A stretch of DNA of 64,000 bases from G963665085 sp963665085 (GCA_963665085.2 CAXXXS010000001.1:1488001-1552000); one strand, 5' to 3'. Positions 10,401-19,660 are shown, numbered from the stretch's first letter. A program made the numbers and translations. Notes: a model not told the origin generated them from the sequence alone.

Positions 10401-13400
10401 TGTAATGTAAAAGAGATGTTTCGTTATTGAGTATATCACTAAAGTTACTTAGCGTATGGTCAGTTGTACCGTTGCTGGAACCGGATATTGTTCCGGATGC
10501 AACAGCATCAATATCAAATTCCAAAGTTCCAAGTACTTTAGTCGTTACAGAATTTACCAGGAATTCTACAGTTGATTCATTACAATATATAGTATCTACA
10601 ACAGCAATACTAATTCTGGGTGTTGGATTTAGATAGATATCAACCGTTGTTTCTTCTCCCCCGCATTTCATATCTCCTTTTCCCGGCCGGGTGTCTTTTA
10701 TTTTGGGTGTAAAATAATAGTTAATGACTTGATATTCGAAAGAGTTGTTTGTTAAATCATCTGTTAAATTATGTGTAGAAAGATAATGATCTTCAACAGC
10801 TGTATTAGATACGGAGTCGCTATTAAAGTTTGTTCCTAAATAGTAATATAGTTCTCCTATAATATTCCCGGTTGTATTGTTTACATTAAACGTAATTGAG
10901 CTATTATCACAGTATACCGTATCATTTATCTGTATATCGATTGTTGGAGTAGGGTTAATATATATTCGGATTGTTGTATCCATGCCATTATCACAATAGG
11001 TTAAGCCAGTTCTTGGATTTTTTATCCTGGCTTTAAATGTGTATTCAACAATTTGAAAACTATCTGTTAAATTGTCAAGATCATCACTGAAACTAAACGT
11101 GTTTGTAGGACTAAAATTGTAATCTGCATCATTTTGGACACCATCAATTGCACCTGAAACATAATTTGTCTCCAGTGTAAAGATTTTGTTTCCAAGTACT
11201 TTCCCATTGAGACTGTTTAAATCAAACTGGACTTCATCTAAATCGCAAAACAGGGTATCAGGAACCGAAACATTTAATTTCGGTGTAGGATTCAGATAGA
11301 TCGTGACAGTAGAAATTGTTCCATTTCCACAGGAATTATGACTGGATGATACATTATCAAATACTGCTTCAAACTGATATGTTATTATTTGTACGGAATC
11401 TGTTAAGTTGACCAATGTGTCTGTAACATTTGTAATGTCATAGGAATTCGATTCCTGAACACCTGAAACAGTTCCAACGACATAGCTTGTTGTAAGATTG
11501 TATTTTTTATCTCCGATGATGGTTCCATTTAAGCTGTTAACCTGAATAATTAATTCACTATTATCACAAATAATTGTATCCGGAATAATGTTACTAATTT
11601 CTATTCCTGGCGTTGGATTAATCCAGATAAAAGCTGTGTCGTTTATGCCTGTACATTTCTCAGAAGTTCCATTTGTTTCTGTTGAATAAGGAGTAATGAT
11701 AAACTGCACAAGTTGTGCTTCACCCGTATTATTATCAATCTGATTTGTAAGGGTTGTATTGTTAGTTAATCCAGTACCATTTGCAGGAGTAACTATAACT
11801 CCGGCAGGAATAATGGTAGAATATTTAAATTTAACGGGCAAAGTAGGATTTGAGGAACTGTTTAGTTCTATTGAAATATTATCTCCGTCACAAATTGTAT
11901 CTTGCTGAGGTGAAGCCGTAACATTTACAATAGGTTCTACCCATATAAATATTGTGTCGTTAATACCTGTACATTTTTCAGAAGTTCCATCTGTTTCGGT
12001 TGAATAAGGCGTAACAATAAATTGTACAAGTTGTGCTTCATCCGTATCATTCGTTATTAGGTTAGTAAGTGTTGTGCTATTAGCTAAACCTGTTTCACTA
12101 TTTGGAGTAACCGTTACTCCAGCTGGCGTGATACTACTATATTTAAATTTTACAGGGAGGGTTGGTATTGAAGTGCTACTTAGATTTACAGAAATATTTT
12201 CACCACTACAAATGGTATCTTGTTTGGGAGATACAGAAATATTCGTGGTTGGTTCAACCCAAACGTAGGCTGTATCCCTGATACCTTCGCATTTTACAGA
12301 CATTCCATCATCTTCAGTTGAATAAGGAGTTATAAAAAACGTAACAAGTTTTGCCTCATTAGTCGTGTTATTAATTTGATTTGTGAGCGTTGCATTGTTT
12401 GCCAGGTTCGAACCACTGGTAGGTGTTATAGTTACTCCTGCTGGTACTTGTGTTGTATATTTAAATTTAACAGGTAAAGTAGGCGTAGAAGGACTGTTAA
12501 GTTCAATTGCAACATTTTCGCCATTACAAATAGTATCCTGTTGAGGGGAAGCAGTTACTTGGGTAACAGGTTCTATCCAAATGGATACCGTATCATTTAT
12601 ACCCGAACATTTCTCAGTCGTCCCATTATTTTCTGTAGTATAAGGAGAAATGATAAATTGAACAATTTGTGCAGTATTTGAATTGTTGTTGATTTGGTTT
12701 GTTAATATATCACCATTCGAAATATTAGAACCAGTAGCAGGAGACACTGTTACATCAACAGGAATAACTGTAGTATACCTGAATTTAACAGGTAAAGCCG
12801 GATTGGAATCACTGTCTAATCTTATCGAAATATTATCGCCACCGCAGATGGTGTCTTCCTGTGGTGAGGCAATAACCATTGCTGTTGGTTCTACCCATAT
12901 GTATGCTGTGTCATTTACTCCTGAACAATGAAGTGTTGAACCATCGCTTGTTGTAGTGTAAGGTTTTGCAATTAACCTAACAAGTTTAATCTCATCTGTA
13001 TTGTTTATTACTTCTGTAACAATATCATCACTAGTACTTAATCCGGTAGCACTGCTGTTAGTCAAAGATACTCCTGCAGGAACGATAGATTCATAATCAA
13101 TTCGTATTGGAAGAGTAGGTTTTGTATTACTGGATAAGGATATCGTTACTTCTTCTGAATTACAAATTGTATCGGTTGATGGATTAACAATAACATGAGG
13201 TGTTGGTTCAAGATAAATGGTAATGGTTGTATCTTCAGTACCTGCACAACTTTCTGTTCCTGATTCTGTATTATCAAACCACGGTGTGAATTTATAGGTG
13301 ATAACCTGGGCAGAATCTGTTAAGTTTTTAGGGGTATCATTAATTACATCATCCAGCGTATAGTCACCATCGGCCTTGATACCATTAATTGTTCCCGAGA

Positions 13401-16400
13401 TAGTATCAATATCCAGCGTATAATATGCATCTCCACCAATATTTAAATTTAGTTTGGTGACATTGATATTAATGGCCCCTTGATTACAAATTGTATCGGG
13501 TGTTAAAAGTTCAACATCTAAATCTGGAGTTGGATTAATATAAATTCTGACTGTGTCGTTGTTGTTTGTGTTTTTACATATTTCGTTGCCTCCATTATCG
13601 AGTAGATAAGGAGTAATCACATAATCAATATAACGAATATTGTTTGATGTGTTTGTTAAAGCCTGATAAATATTTTCATTAGGTTTTAATCTTGTTATAT
13701 CCATATGCCCCTCAACCATGTTACTCGGATCAAGAACGATTACATCAAAACGAATACTGTCTGTTGGAGATGTTGGTGTTTCCAGTTTAATATTGGCATA
13801 TTCTCCGTTACAAATTGTATCAATGGTATATGTTGGATTTACAACGGGAAACGGATTTACCCAGATAGTAATGGTGTCTTTCAAATCTGACAGGATACAA
13901 GTTTCATATATTCTGGGAGTAATAATATATTCTGTATATCCTACATTATCATTCGGATTTGTGAGTGTGCGTGTAATATAATTTCCGCTTGTGTCTGCAC
14001 CTGCCAGGGCTCCTGTAACTCCTATGCTGGAAGTTCCCCAGAAAAAGTCCATGGGTATATTTCCATCTAATAAAATTGAAGTTGCATCACCTGAGCAAAT
14101 TGTATCGCTTTGAGGGAGGATATAAGTTTGAGGATCGGTTTCGTATTCTACTGTTATTGTTATCTCTGTACTATCAATATTTCCACAATGATCCTGTGCA
14201 TAAAAGATTATGGTTGTATCACCAATATAGCTACAGTCAAATGTCGAGTCACTAACCCACATCGTAAAACTGCTACTGTCTGTAGTTCCTAAATCAATAT
14301 CTGTATAAGAAATAGAATTGGTTCCTGTAGATTCTGGCAAAGTAATCGTTATGTTTTGCGTACTTAAATCTGGTGCACTTGTATCGATTCGAATAATATT
14401 TTGTATCCAGATGGAATCATTCAGGGATTCATCTATTACATGCCAGGTACGTTTTATCGTGTCAATTACCGGGCATGTGCCGGAAACAAAAGCATCTGTA
14501 TGATTAATGATAATATCAGCAGGGTCAGAACAATTATCTGCAAGATTTAGAGGATATTCCAAATCAACAGTATCCGTACTTGTACCAAAATTTATTATGG
14601 TGTCAGATGGAGGAGTGAACGATGGTTTGTAAATATCATTTATGGTTACATTCAGTTTTGTAGAATCTTTGTTCCCTGCCAAATCCTCAACATACCACCA
14701 TACTTCAGTTGTGCCAACAGAAAAAGTTATTGTTGTATCTGTTGAGTTTGTAATGTTGTTCCAGGTAGAATCAATGTTGCAGTTTTCATCAATATTGAAC
14801 AACGTACTTGGGAAAGTAACCAGGGTATCACATGAATTTTCTTTACTAGGAAGAATAATGTCACTAATTGGAGATAGTTTTGGCCTTGAGGTATCACTAA
14901 CAATTACGTATTGATCGGCAATGGAATCATTTCCGCTATCATCAGCTGCTGTCCAGGTAATTTTTGTTGTACCCACTGGATAATTATCCGTTAAGGATTG
15001 ACCATCTCCACGTACTCCGGAAATTGTTGGCGAGCCATCACAAATATCATTTGTTGTAGCTGTTGTTACATCAATGGAAGAAAAACATTCGTTTGCATCA
15101 TTTTGCCAAAATATTGTATCTCCTCCTTGGAGCGAAATATTTGGGGGAGTGCTGTCGTTTACGGTAACTTTAAATGAATTACTAGTAATGTTACCAACAG
15201 CATCAGACACAAGGTAAGTGACTATCGTAGTCCCAAAGTCAAATGTTGTTCCGCTGGCAAAACCTACTATGGTATCATTTAAATCTGAGCTAAGAATGTA
15301 TTTAAAAGATAAAGAAACCGAGTCAGTACAGTTATCTGAGGCTTCAAGAATATCAATATTATTAACAACAGCAGAACAGTCAGAAATATCACTTTTTACG
15401 ATTGTATCAATAGGAACAGTAATACTTGGAGGTTTGTCGTCTTTAACCAGAATATTGATTGAAATACTATCTTTATTTCCTGCTGCATCTGTAAAAACAT
15501 ATTTTATATTTGTAGTTCCGATATTGAATACTTGGTTCATTACATATCCTGTACCTGTTCCATTTGTTACGCCTGACATGGTATAATCAATGGAAAAATC
15601 AGAACATTCTCCAATATCAAAACCATTTATATTTGTTGGTGGACTTTCACAAGAGCTGGAACTTGTTGAAACGATTTTAGGATCAGAATCAAGATAAGTT
15701 ATATCGGGAGGAATTGTATCAAGAATTAAAACATTTATTGTGTCTTTTGTTTCGTGAAATGAATTATCAAGAAGAGTTAGAATTACTTGAACAGTTGAGC
15801 CATGATTGTATAATGATGAAGTGCTTTTTTTGAATCCTGATGAAGGTGATTGGGTTTGTAAAAAGAGAGCGCCACAATTATCTGCTACATTAGCTGAATC
15901 TAGATAATTAGGCATGAATATCCAGCAACTATCATTTATATACAATGTGTCATTAGGTAACTTTGTCAAAGTTGGGAATTCAGTATCTTCAATTCTAATA
16001 GCAATTGTATCCGATGAAGAACAACCTAATGTTGTTGTATCATATACAATTAAAGAGCCATCCCCTGTTGCTGTTTGCCAATCTATAAAGACAGTATCAT
16101 TTGGATTATCTCCCGGTATTGCACCAATATCTGGATCCCACCAATAGGTATGACCATCAGATTCGTCTATGTAATACATCTCGTTTGATCCAGGACATAC
16201 CGTATCAGCACCTGTAACATTAATTTGGTTTTCAGAAAAAATTAAAACATTATCAAATCTAAATGTATCCCATAAAGCAAATATTATTGCATTATAAACT
16301 TGAACAATTAGTTTTATTGAATCCCCAGAGATTCCTTCACCATAACAGGAATAGATTTCTTTTGTACCTGGAGGGCTGCTAACAATACCGTTGTTGAGTA

Positions 16401-16785
16401 ATACGGAATCATTATTATCAATAGAATAAAAGATTTTAAGGGTGTCTTCATCAGTAATTTTTTCACCACTTGTAACGTCAAAATAAATCCCAACACTTGA
16501 TTTATCTCCTATGTAGAAGTTTTTGGTTTTCCAATATCCGATACTATCTAAAGTACAAGCAGAGAATGTTTCACTGCTTAGATTAACTTCGAAATGTCCA
16601 CCTGTTGAGTCTAAATTACATTGAGTTGTATCTATAAACCAATCTGTGTTAAGGCCACTGGCATCGTCGAAATCTTCAAACCAAATAGTATCGTACTGGG
16701 CAAGAAGGGAAACTTTGCTCAGTAGAAGTATAAAAAAGAGCACAGTGGCTCTTCTTAAAATTGTATTTGAAGTCGGTTCGCGCAT
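7435..16785 (-). CDS. Giant modular surface protein with SprB-type repeats and type B T9SS sorting domain
   Basis: The protein has about 3,116 residues. From the ATG at 16785 there is a normal signal peptide (basic start, FFILLL core, cleavage near SLLAQ); a TTG at 16800 would add five residues. Order of parts: a MAM-like or jelly-roll domain to about residue 190; a Cys-rich PKD-like segment; some seven HYR-like repeats (TxPPxI ... GTTxVxYxxxDxxGN) at about 265-885; about twelve modules that each begin near DTIC(N/S)GE at about 900-2170, of which five repeat with an exact 318-bp period; about ten SprB-like repeats (xISCYGxxDGE ... GTY/xITxTDxNxC) at about 2170-3015; and a final gliding-motility-type C-terminal domain (PTAFTPNGDGFND ... 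IYNRWGELIF) from about 3015. The C-terminal domain is the type B signal for type IX secretion. It is probably a filamentous adhesin; a motility role needs gld genes, which are not in view. Confidence 0.93.
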   Translation of the reverse strand: MREPTSNTILRRATVLFFILLLSKVSLLAQYDTIWFEDFDDASGLNTDWFIDTTQCNLDSTGGHFEVNLSSETFSACTLDSIGYWKTKNFYIGDKSSVGIYFDVTSGEKITDEDTLKIFYSIDNNDSVLLNNGIVSSPPGTKEIYSCYGEGISGDSIKLIVQVYNAIIFALWDTFRFDNVLIFSENQINVTGADTVCPGSNEMYYIDESDGHTYWWDPDIGAIPGDNPNDTVFIDWQTATGDGSLIVYDTTTLGCSSSDTIAIRIEDTEFPTLTKLPNDTLYINDSCWIFMPNYLDSANVADNCGALFLQTQSPSSGFKKSTSSLYNHGSTVQVILTLLDNSFHETKDTINVLILDTIPPDITYLDSDPKIVSTSSSSCESPPTNINGFDIGECSDFSIDYTMSGVTNGTGTGYVMNQVFNIGTTNIKYVFTDAAGNKDSISINILVKDDKPPSITVPIDTIVKSDISDCSAVVNNIDILEASDNCTDSVSLSFKYILSSDLNDTIVGFASGTTFDFGTTIVTYLVSDAVGNITSNSFKVTVNDSTPPNISLQGGDTIFWQNDANECFSSIDVTTATTNDICDGSPTISGVRGDGQSLTDNYPVGTTKITWTAADDSGNDSIADQYVIVSDTSRPKLSPISDIILPSKENSCDTLVTFPSTLFNIDENCNIDSTWNNITNSTDTTITFSVGTTEVWWYVEDLAGNKDSTKLNVTINDIYKPSFTPPSDTIINFGTSTDTVDLEYPLNLADNCSDPADIIINHTDAFVSGTCPVIDTIKRTWHVIDESLNDSIWIQNIIRIDTSAPDLSTQNITITLPESTGTNSISYTDIDLGTTDSSSFTMWVSDSTFDCSYIGDTTIIFYAQDHCGNIDSTEITITVEYETDPQTYILPQSDTICSGDATSILLDGNIPMDFFWGTSSIGVTGALAGADTSGNYITRTLTNPNDNVGYTEYIITPRIYETCILSDLKDTITIWVNPFPVVNPTYTIDTICNGEYANIKLETPTSPTDSIRFDVIVLDPSNMVEGHMDITRLKPNENIYQALTNTSNNIRYIDYVITPYLLDNGGNEICKNTNNNDTVRIYINPTPDLDVELLTPDTICNQGAININVTKLNLNIGGDAYYTLDIDTISGTINGIKADGDYTLDDVINDTPKNLTDSAQVITYKFTPWFDNTESGTESCAGTEDTTITIYLEPTPHVIVNPSTDTICNSEEVTISLSSNTKPTLPIRIDYESIVPAGVSLTNSSATGLSTSDDIVTEVINNTDEIKLVRLIAKPYTTTSDGSTLHCSGVNDTAYIWVEPTAMVIASPQEDTICGGDNISIRLDSDSNPALPVKFRYTTVIPVDVTVSPATGSNISNGDILTNQINNNSNTAQIVQFIISPYTTENNGTTEKCSGINDTVSIWIEPVTQVTASPQQDTICNGENVAIELNSPSTPTLPVKFKYTTQVPAGVTITPTSGSNLANNATLTNQINNTTNEAKLVTFFITPYSTEDDGMSVKCEGIRDTAYVWVEPTTNISVSPKQDTICSGENISVNLSSTSIPTLPVKFKYSSITPAGVTVTPNSETGLANSTTLTNLITNDTDEAQLVQFIVTPYSTETDGTSEKCTGINDTIFIWVEPIVNVTASPQQDTICDGDNISIELNSSSNPTLPVKFKYSTIIPAGVIVTPANGTGLTNNTTLTNQIDNNTGEAQLVQFIITPYSTETNGTSEKCTGINDTAFIWINPTPGIEISNIIPDTIICDNSELIIQVNSLNGTIIGDKKYNLTTSYVVGTVSGVQESNSYDITNVTDTLVNLTDSVQIITYQFEAVFDNVSSSHNSCGNGTISTVTIYLNPTPKLNVSVPDTLFCDLDEVQFDLNSLNGKVLGNKIFTLETNYVSGAIDGVQNDADYNFSPTNTFSFSDDLDNLTDSFQIVEYTFKARIKNPRTGLTYCDNGMDTTIRIYINPTPTIDIQINDTVYCDNSSITFNVNNTTGNIIGELYYYLGTNFNSDSVSNTAVEDHYLSTHNLTDDLTNNSFEYQVINYYFTPKIKDTRPGKGDMKCGGEETTVDIYLNPTPRISIAVVDTIYCNESTVEFLVNSVTTKVLGTLEFDIDAVASGTISGSSNGTTDHTLSNFSDILNNETSLLHYIDYTVTPKINNVPSSTPTCNNGITATVRVYITPTFETEAISLTRGPSIIGGWDVKCFGQSTAQASVNTTGGYVSVSGYTEDDVTYEWAKDGGGSYNTKTITGLTAGIYNVTATDEIGCIAESSIELKEPDLLEVQINIIENLACEGDEDGAMEAIINGGTEGYDITWVRQGTSSQTWETQYIENLIEGPYDLTIIDTNQCVAFTNTLLAATSSVQVQTRNPDVFKGFTPPSLNGYHIACYGGTMDSTIFIGKGDYSYNLIYPDGDTLNFETDITTVKNLPAGYYELIATDVNNCQSVDTFSLREPEPINIGNADISSYDIFNISCYGEKDGYIHLSNITGGIDYSENTYIYEWENPEYDSLSQYEAGIIQNKAFQDNLISGTYYVTIINGICEFTDTFELNEPEEMQINATIKSYSGGFNISCEGNSDGEISVNVRGGYIPDGSYTYNWSTGDNDSIVTGLSAKSYSLVVEDDISCQTERSFNLTQPDILDINYTISDYSGYNIRCYGGKSGNIELTPSGGDNTSYNYLWKTLSEEATGISETSKDQTNITAGNYRVIVSDGNSCIDSSTIELIEPEQLTILDIEKQNVSCDGRIKGYAEVFTSGGAGENTYLWSNGETTQRIENLNALFFTITVTDKNECQTLGSVQVEKTDSLNIELIPVEQYSGEVISCYGNNDGEILAYVSYGQQPYTYMWNTGDTDSSITNLGQGRYDVTITDILQCQGTQTIYINQPSVINVDISTSNVSCFSYSDGLVSLNTYGGTGPYTFNWINNITNTIPNYSGLNAGNYNVTIYDANNCSKDTLFTIEQPTALSLDYEIEKPFCPDMKDGSIYATASGGTPGYNYNWYNGSTSDYLNDLDENDYILTITDANQCELTDTVNLQSDARDCLDIPTAFTPNGDGFNDTWEIVVSSDKYPELPKVGDIYPDVIVEIYNRWGELIFVSENGYVNEWDGKNMKNGKSLPVDSYHYIIDFGDGRARTGNVTIIR
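11581..13173 (-). repeat. Five tandem 318-bp (106-codon) modules inside the giant surface protein gene
   Basis: Two landmarks recur at a constant distance. The string atatttaaat or its variant starts at 11821, 12139, 12457, 12775 and 13093, all 318 bases apart. A second landmark, gtatc or gtgtc (from the coding of DTIC), starts at 11897, 12215, 12533, 12851 and 13169, again 318 apart; the next one is at 11576, 321 bases away. Base identity between units is clearly high, so these modules were duplicated more recently than the rest of the protein. Confidence 0.9.
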
Positions 16786-16804
16786 TTCTGTAAAACTCAA
16801 ACTG

Positions 16805-16812
16805 CAAAAATA
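16805..16812 (-). promoter_or_regulatory. Possible -7 element for the giant surface protein operon
   Basis: Read on the minus strand this is TATTTTTG, a match to the Bacteroidota -7 consensus TAnnTTTG. Transcription would begin near 16798, which would leave the TTG at 16800 outside the message and favours the ATG at 16785. No TTTG -33 element lies at the usual distance. Confidence 0.35.
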
Positions 16813-17318
16813 GTTTTAGTGAGTTCTTATATTATATTTTTCATAAAATAAAACAATGCTTTAATGGAAATATTATACGTTCGATAACCTAAAAGGTTAT
16901 TAAAATTCTGGTTTGTAATAGCTTAACTTTAAATTAGTTGCATAATAAGCATATTTAGCTGTGTTGTAATATTTTGATTTTTAACTATTTAAAATTTAAC
17001 GTTTATGTTATTAAGGAGATATTCGTTGTTAAAATTATACCTTTTGTAAAAAAATGAGCTTTTTTGACCAATGATGTATTTATGGAATTTAATATACGAA
17101 AAGTATAACCTTTACGTTAAATTATCCGTACTAACTTATGGAATTAAAAAGGATTGAACCGTTTTTGGTAATATAAGCAACAAATCACTAAATCATAAGT
17201 GTTTGTTATTTAGCTTTATATGCTGAGTTGAAAAGTTTAAATAGTTGAAAATTATAGGACTAAATTTTGATTAGTCTCTGCAATTTCGTAATTTAATTAA
17301 TTAGAAAACACTGGAAAT
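16813..17318. other. Gene-free 500-base spacer between divergent genes
   Basis: The spacer is very AT-rich and separates the minus-strand surface protein operon from the plus-strand gene at 17319. I find no gene or RNA in it. The only clear structure is a perfect palindrome at 16884-16900 (ATAACCT, three A, AGGTTAT), about 90 bases upstream of the surface protein start, which could be an operator. Scattered ttatacctttt and aaaagtataacc motifs near 17033 and 17100 are partly inverted copies of one another. Confidence 0.5.
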
Positions 17319-18206
17319 ATGCCGGCCGAGTCTCGCAAAATAACAGTTAAGCATTATTTAAATAAAAGGGCTAAAGCAAAGTCATTTAATAATGATAGTT
17401 TTTACCCAATGTATATACAATTGATTGTTGCTGGGAAAAAAGCTCAGATAAAAAGTAAGATTAACGATCACCTAAAAATATACAGGAGTGATATAGCCAG
17501 GCTTACTGAGAATAACAAGGAGTTAAGCAGCCTTATTATTGATGGATATTTCTCAGAAAATCTGTTAGACGAAATTAGAGGAGAAAATAAATTCCCGATA
17601 AATCATTTATTATCCGATGAAGTTGAGGTAATTAAAAAAGTCATCAAGTTTTTAAAACCGTTTAACAATGATGATTTTACGCTTAATAATTTCAGCTTCG
17701 AATATCAGAAACATACAGAAGAGATTACCCAGGTTCTTGATTCTTCAATAAAAAAACTTTTTAGGGATGAACTAAAAGTTATTTTTTTAAGGGCAATAGA
17801 TGAAGATGATAACAGAAACCTGTTTACTATCTCAAATTATCTTATTCACTTCATTAATTGGAATTCTACGTTTAGTAATTTTTATGAATCAACCTACGAA
17901 ATATTACCAACAGAGCTTAAAACAATAGAGAATGTGTTAAATAAAGAATTAAGGGCAACAATAAAAGCGTTTATGGCATATCATGCCAACGTAAATATAC
18001 TTAAGCGATTTTTTGAAAAAAGGGAACAGGGAAAAATATCAACCCTCTCATTTCTCGATTGGCAGACAAACATAAAGGAATTTATTTTAAAACAATTTGA
18101 GAAAGTTTTCGGAGAACAGAGGGCATTGGAATATGTTGTTTGTCTTGATAATCTGCTTGTTGAAGCAATTAATGCTACAGAACCTGTTCAGAATTCAAGT
18201 GAGTAG
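17319..18206 (+). CDS. Unknown protein with integrase arm-like N-terminus
   Basis: The 295-residue protein starts KITVKHYLNKRAKAK and continues FYPMYIQLIVAGKKAQIKSKI, which resembles the arm-type DNA-binding domain at the start of Bacteroidota tyrosine recombinases (YPIYxRIxxxGKxxxxSxKI). The remaining 220 residues are helical and charged and lack the R-HxxR-Y recombinase residues. It therefore is not an integrase; it may be a DNA-binding protein derived from one or may only resemble the arm domain. No inverted repeats or other mobile genes lie next to it. Its 3' end overlaps the convergent peptidase gene by 19 bases. Confidence 0.6.
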   Translation: MPAESRKITVKHYLNKRAKAKSFNNDSFYPMYIQLIVAGKKAQIKSKINDHLKIYRSDIARLTENNKELSSLIIDGYFSENLLDEIRGENKFPINHLLSDEVEVIKKVIKFLKPFNNDDFTLNNFSFEYQKHTEEITQVLDSSIKKLFRDELKVIFLRAIDEDDNRNLFTISNYLIHFINWNSTFSNFYESTYEILPTELKTIENVLNKELRATIKAFMAYHANVNILKRFFEKREQGKISTLSFLDWQTNIKEFILKQFEKVFGEQRALEYVVCLDNLLVEAINATEPVQNSSE

Positions 18207-18925
18207 GCTCTAAGTTCCCGCTGCAATTCTCTTGCATTTCCTACATGTTTGTCGAGTGTCCTCCAAAAAGTTATTCCATGGTTTTTATGGATTGTATGAA
18301 CCAGTTCATGAACAAGAACATATTCCATTAGGTGTTCAGGAAGTCTAACAAGGTGTAAATTTAAGTTGATGTTGTTTTTTGAAGAACAACTTCCCCATCG
18401 GGATTTAAGATTTTTTATTGTTACGTTATTGTATTGAAAATGATGTTTTATTGCTAATTCATTTAATTTCTTTGGGAGTATTTGTTTTGCTTCTCTTCGG
18501 AATGTTTCTGTTATAGCTTTTCTAATGAATTCTTGAACTTCTGGATTGTTAATTTCTAAATCGTTAGGGCAAGATATTTTTATTATTCCTTTGTTAATTC
18601 TTGCTGTTAGTTTTGGTTTCTGGTGGAATCCGATTGAAAGCTTATGATAAAGAGTAGAAAATTCCGTTTCTGGAGTGAAGCTGGTTCTTTGATTTTCAAT
18701 CTCAGAAATTTTGCTTTTTGCTTTTTTTATCCATTCTTTTTTTGTTGAAACAAATTGATAAGCAGTATCATAAGATACAAAATATGGAATATGCGTCGTT
18801 ACAGGTTCATGTGGTTCAACCTTAATACGAATTTTTTTTGATCGTTTCGACTTAACAAAAACACACTCACCAATTCCCTCAAGAAATATAATTTTCTTTC
18901 CCACAATGCAAAAATACAAAATCAT
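18188..18925 (-). CDS. YgjP-like zinc metallopeptidase (M48/DUF45 family)
   Basis: The 245-residue protein carries VLVHELVHTIHKNHG, an HExxH zinc motif with a downstream His, and the family segment LKSRWGSCSSKNNINLN about 40 residues before it. This is the YgjP/WLM-like layout, thought to be a cytoplasmic peptidase. The start is uncertain: ATG at 18925 or GTG at 18904. A TATTTTTG -7 match on the minus strand at 18909-18916 lies between them and would favour the GTG. The gene is divergent from tsaB with only 36 bases between starts. Confidence 0.85.
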   Translation of the reverse strand: MILYFCIVGKKIIFLEGIGECVFVKSKRSKKIRIKVEPHEPVTTHIPYFVSYDTAYQFVSTKKEWIKKAKSKISEIENQRTSFTPETEFSTLYHKLSIGFHQKPKLTARINKGIIKISCPNDLEINNPEVQEFIRKAITETFRREAKQILPKKLNELAIKHHFQYNNVTIKNLKSRWGSCSSKNNINLNLHLVRLPEHLMEYVLVHELVHTIHKNHGITFWRTLDKHVGNARELQRELRAYSLEF

Positions 18926-18935
18926 TCGATTTAGA

Positions 18936-18943
18936 TATCTTTG
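18936..18943 (+). promoter_or_regulatory. Possible -7 element for tsaB
   Basis: TATCTTTG matches TAnnTTTG and lies 18 bases before the tsaB ATG. No clear -33 element is seen. Confidence 0.4.
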
Positions 18944-18961
18944 TTTAATTTCTAAATAACT

Positions 18962-19660
18962 ATGAATTTGATATTAAATATAGAAACAAGTGCTGATTAT
19001 TGTTCTGTAACCCTTGCAGAAAGCGGGAAGATTATTGATTCGTTAACTGAAAAAGAAGAACGTTCACATGCATCAGTATTGGCAGTATTAATCGATACAA
19101 TTCTTAAAAAGAATAATACTAACATTGAAAATCTTAATGCTGTTGCAATAAGTAAAGGGCCTGGTTCCTATACCGGATTAAGAATTGGCACTTCTACTGC
19201 AAAAGGTATTTGCTATGGTTTAAATATTCCTCTTATAGCAATTGATACATTAAAGGCAATGACATGGGGGGCAAAGCAGGAATGGTTGTCGAAGGGGGGA
19301 AGTAAAGATGTTAACTTCTGCCCGATGATAGACGCCCGACGGATGGAAATTTATACTGCTTTATTCGATTTTGATTTGAAAAACTTAGAACCAGCATCTC
19401 CCTATATCCTGGATGAAGAGAGTATACATGTTTACGAAAATAAGAATTTTGTTTTTTTTGGTTCCGGGATAGAAAAATTCAAAACAATAATAGATGTGGA
19501 AAAATATCAATTTGTAGATAATTTATCTGCCAGCTCTGACTTCCTGGTTGAATTATCTTATCTGGCATTTCAAAAAAGTGAGTTTGAAAATACAGCCTAT
19601 TTTGAGCCTTTTTATCTTAAAGAATTTGTAGCGACTACTCCAAAACGAAAAGTTATTTAA
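18962..19660 (+). CDS. tsaB: tRNA threonylcarbamoyladenosine biosynthesis protein TsaB
   Basis: The 232-residue protein begins LILNIETSADYCSVTLAE, the ASKHA-fold start of TsaB, and has the signature AISKGPGSYTGLRIG near residue 65 and AIDTLKAM after it. It lacks the HxxxH metal site of TsaD, as expected. TsaB forms a complex with TsaD and TsaE that attaches the threonylcarbamoyl group to A37 of ANN-decoding tRNAs. Length is normal for the family. Confidence 0.95.
   Translation: MNLILNIETSADYCSVTLAESGKIIDSLTEKEERSHASVLAVLIDTILKKNNTNIENLNAVAISKGPGSYTGLRIGTSTAKGICYGLNIPLIAIDTLKAMTWGAKQEWLSKGGSKDVNFCPMIDARRMEIYTALFDFDLKNLEPASPYILDEESIHVYENKNFVFFGSGIEKFKTIIDVEKYQFVDNLSASSDFLVELSYLAFQKSEFENTAYFEPFYLKEFVATTPKRKVI

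Noticed and set aside
11581..13173. CRISPR-like array
   Set aside because: The period is 318 bases, in frame, without short repeats and unique spacers; it is a protein repeat.
15218..15586. Plus-strand open frame of 122 codons opposite the giant surface protein gene
   Set aside because: The opposite strand codes for HYR-like repeats with intact domain patterns; this frame and the other plus-strand frames between 8.2 and 16.2 kb have no motif and are shadows.
17319..18206. Active tyrosine recombinase or integrative element
   Set aside because: No catalytic Arg-His-Arg-Tyr set, no attachment repeats, and the tRNA gene at 27266 shows no repeat of its 3' end nearby.
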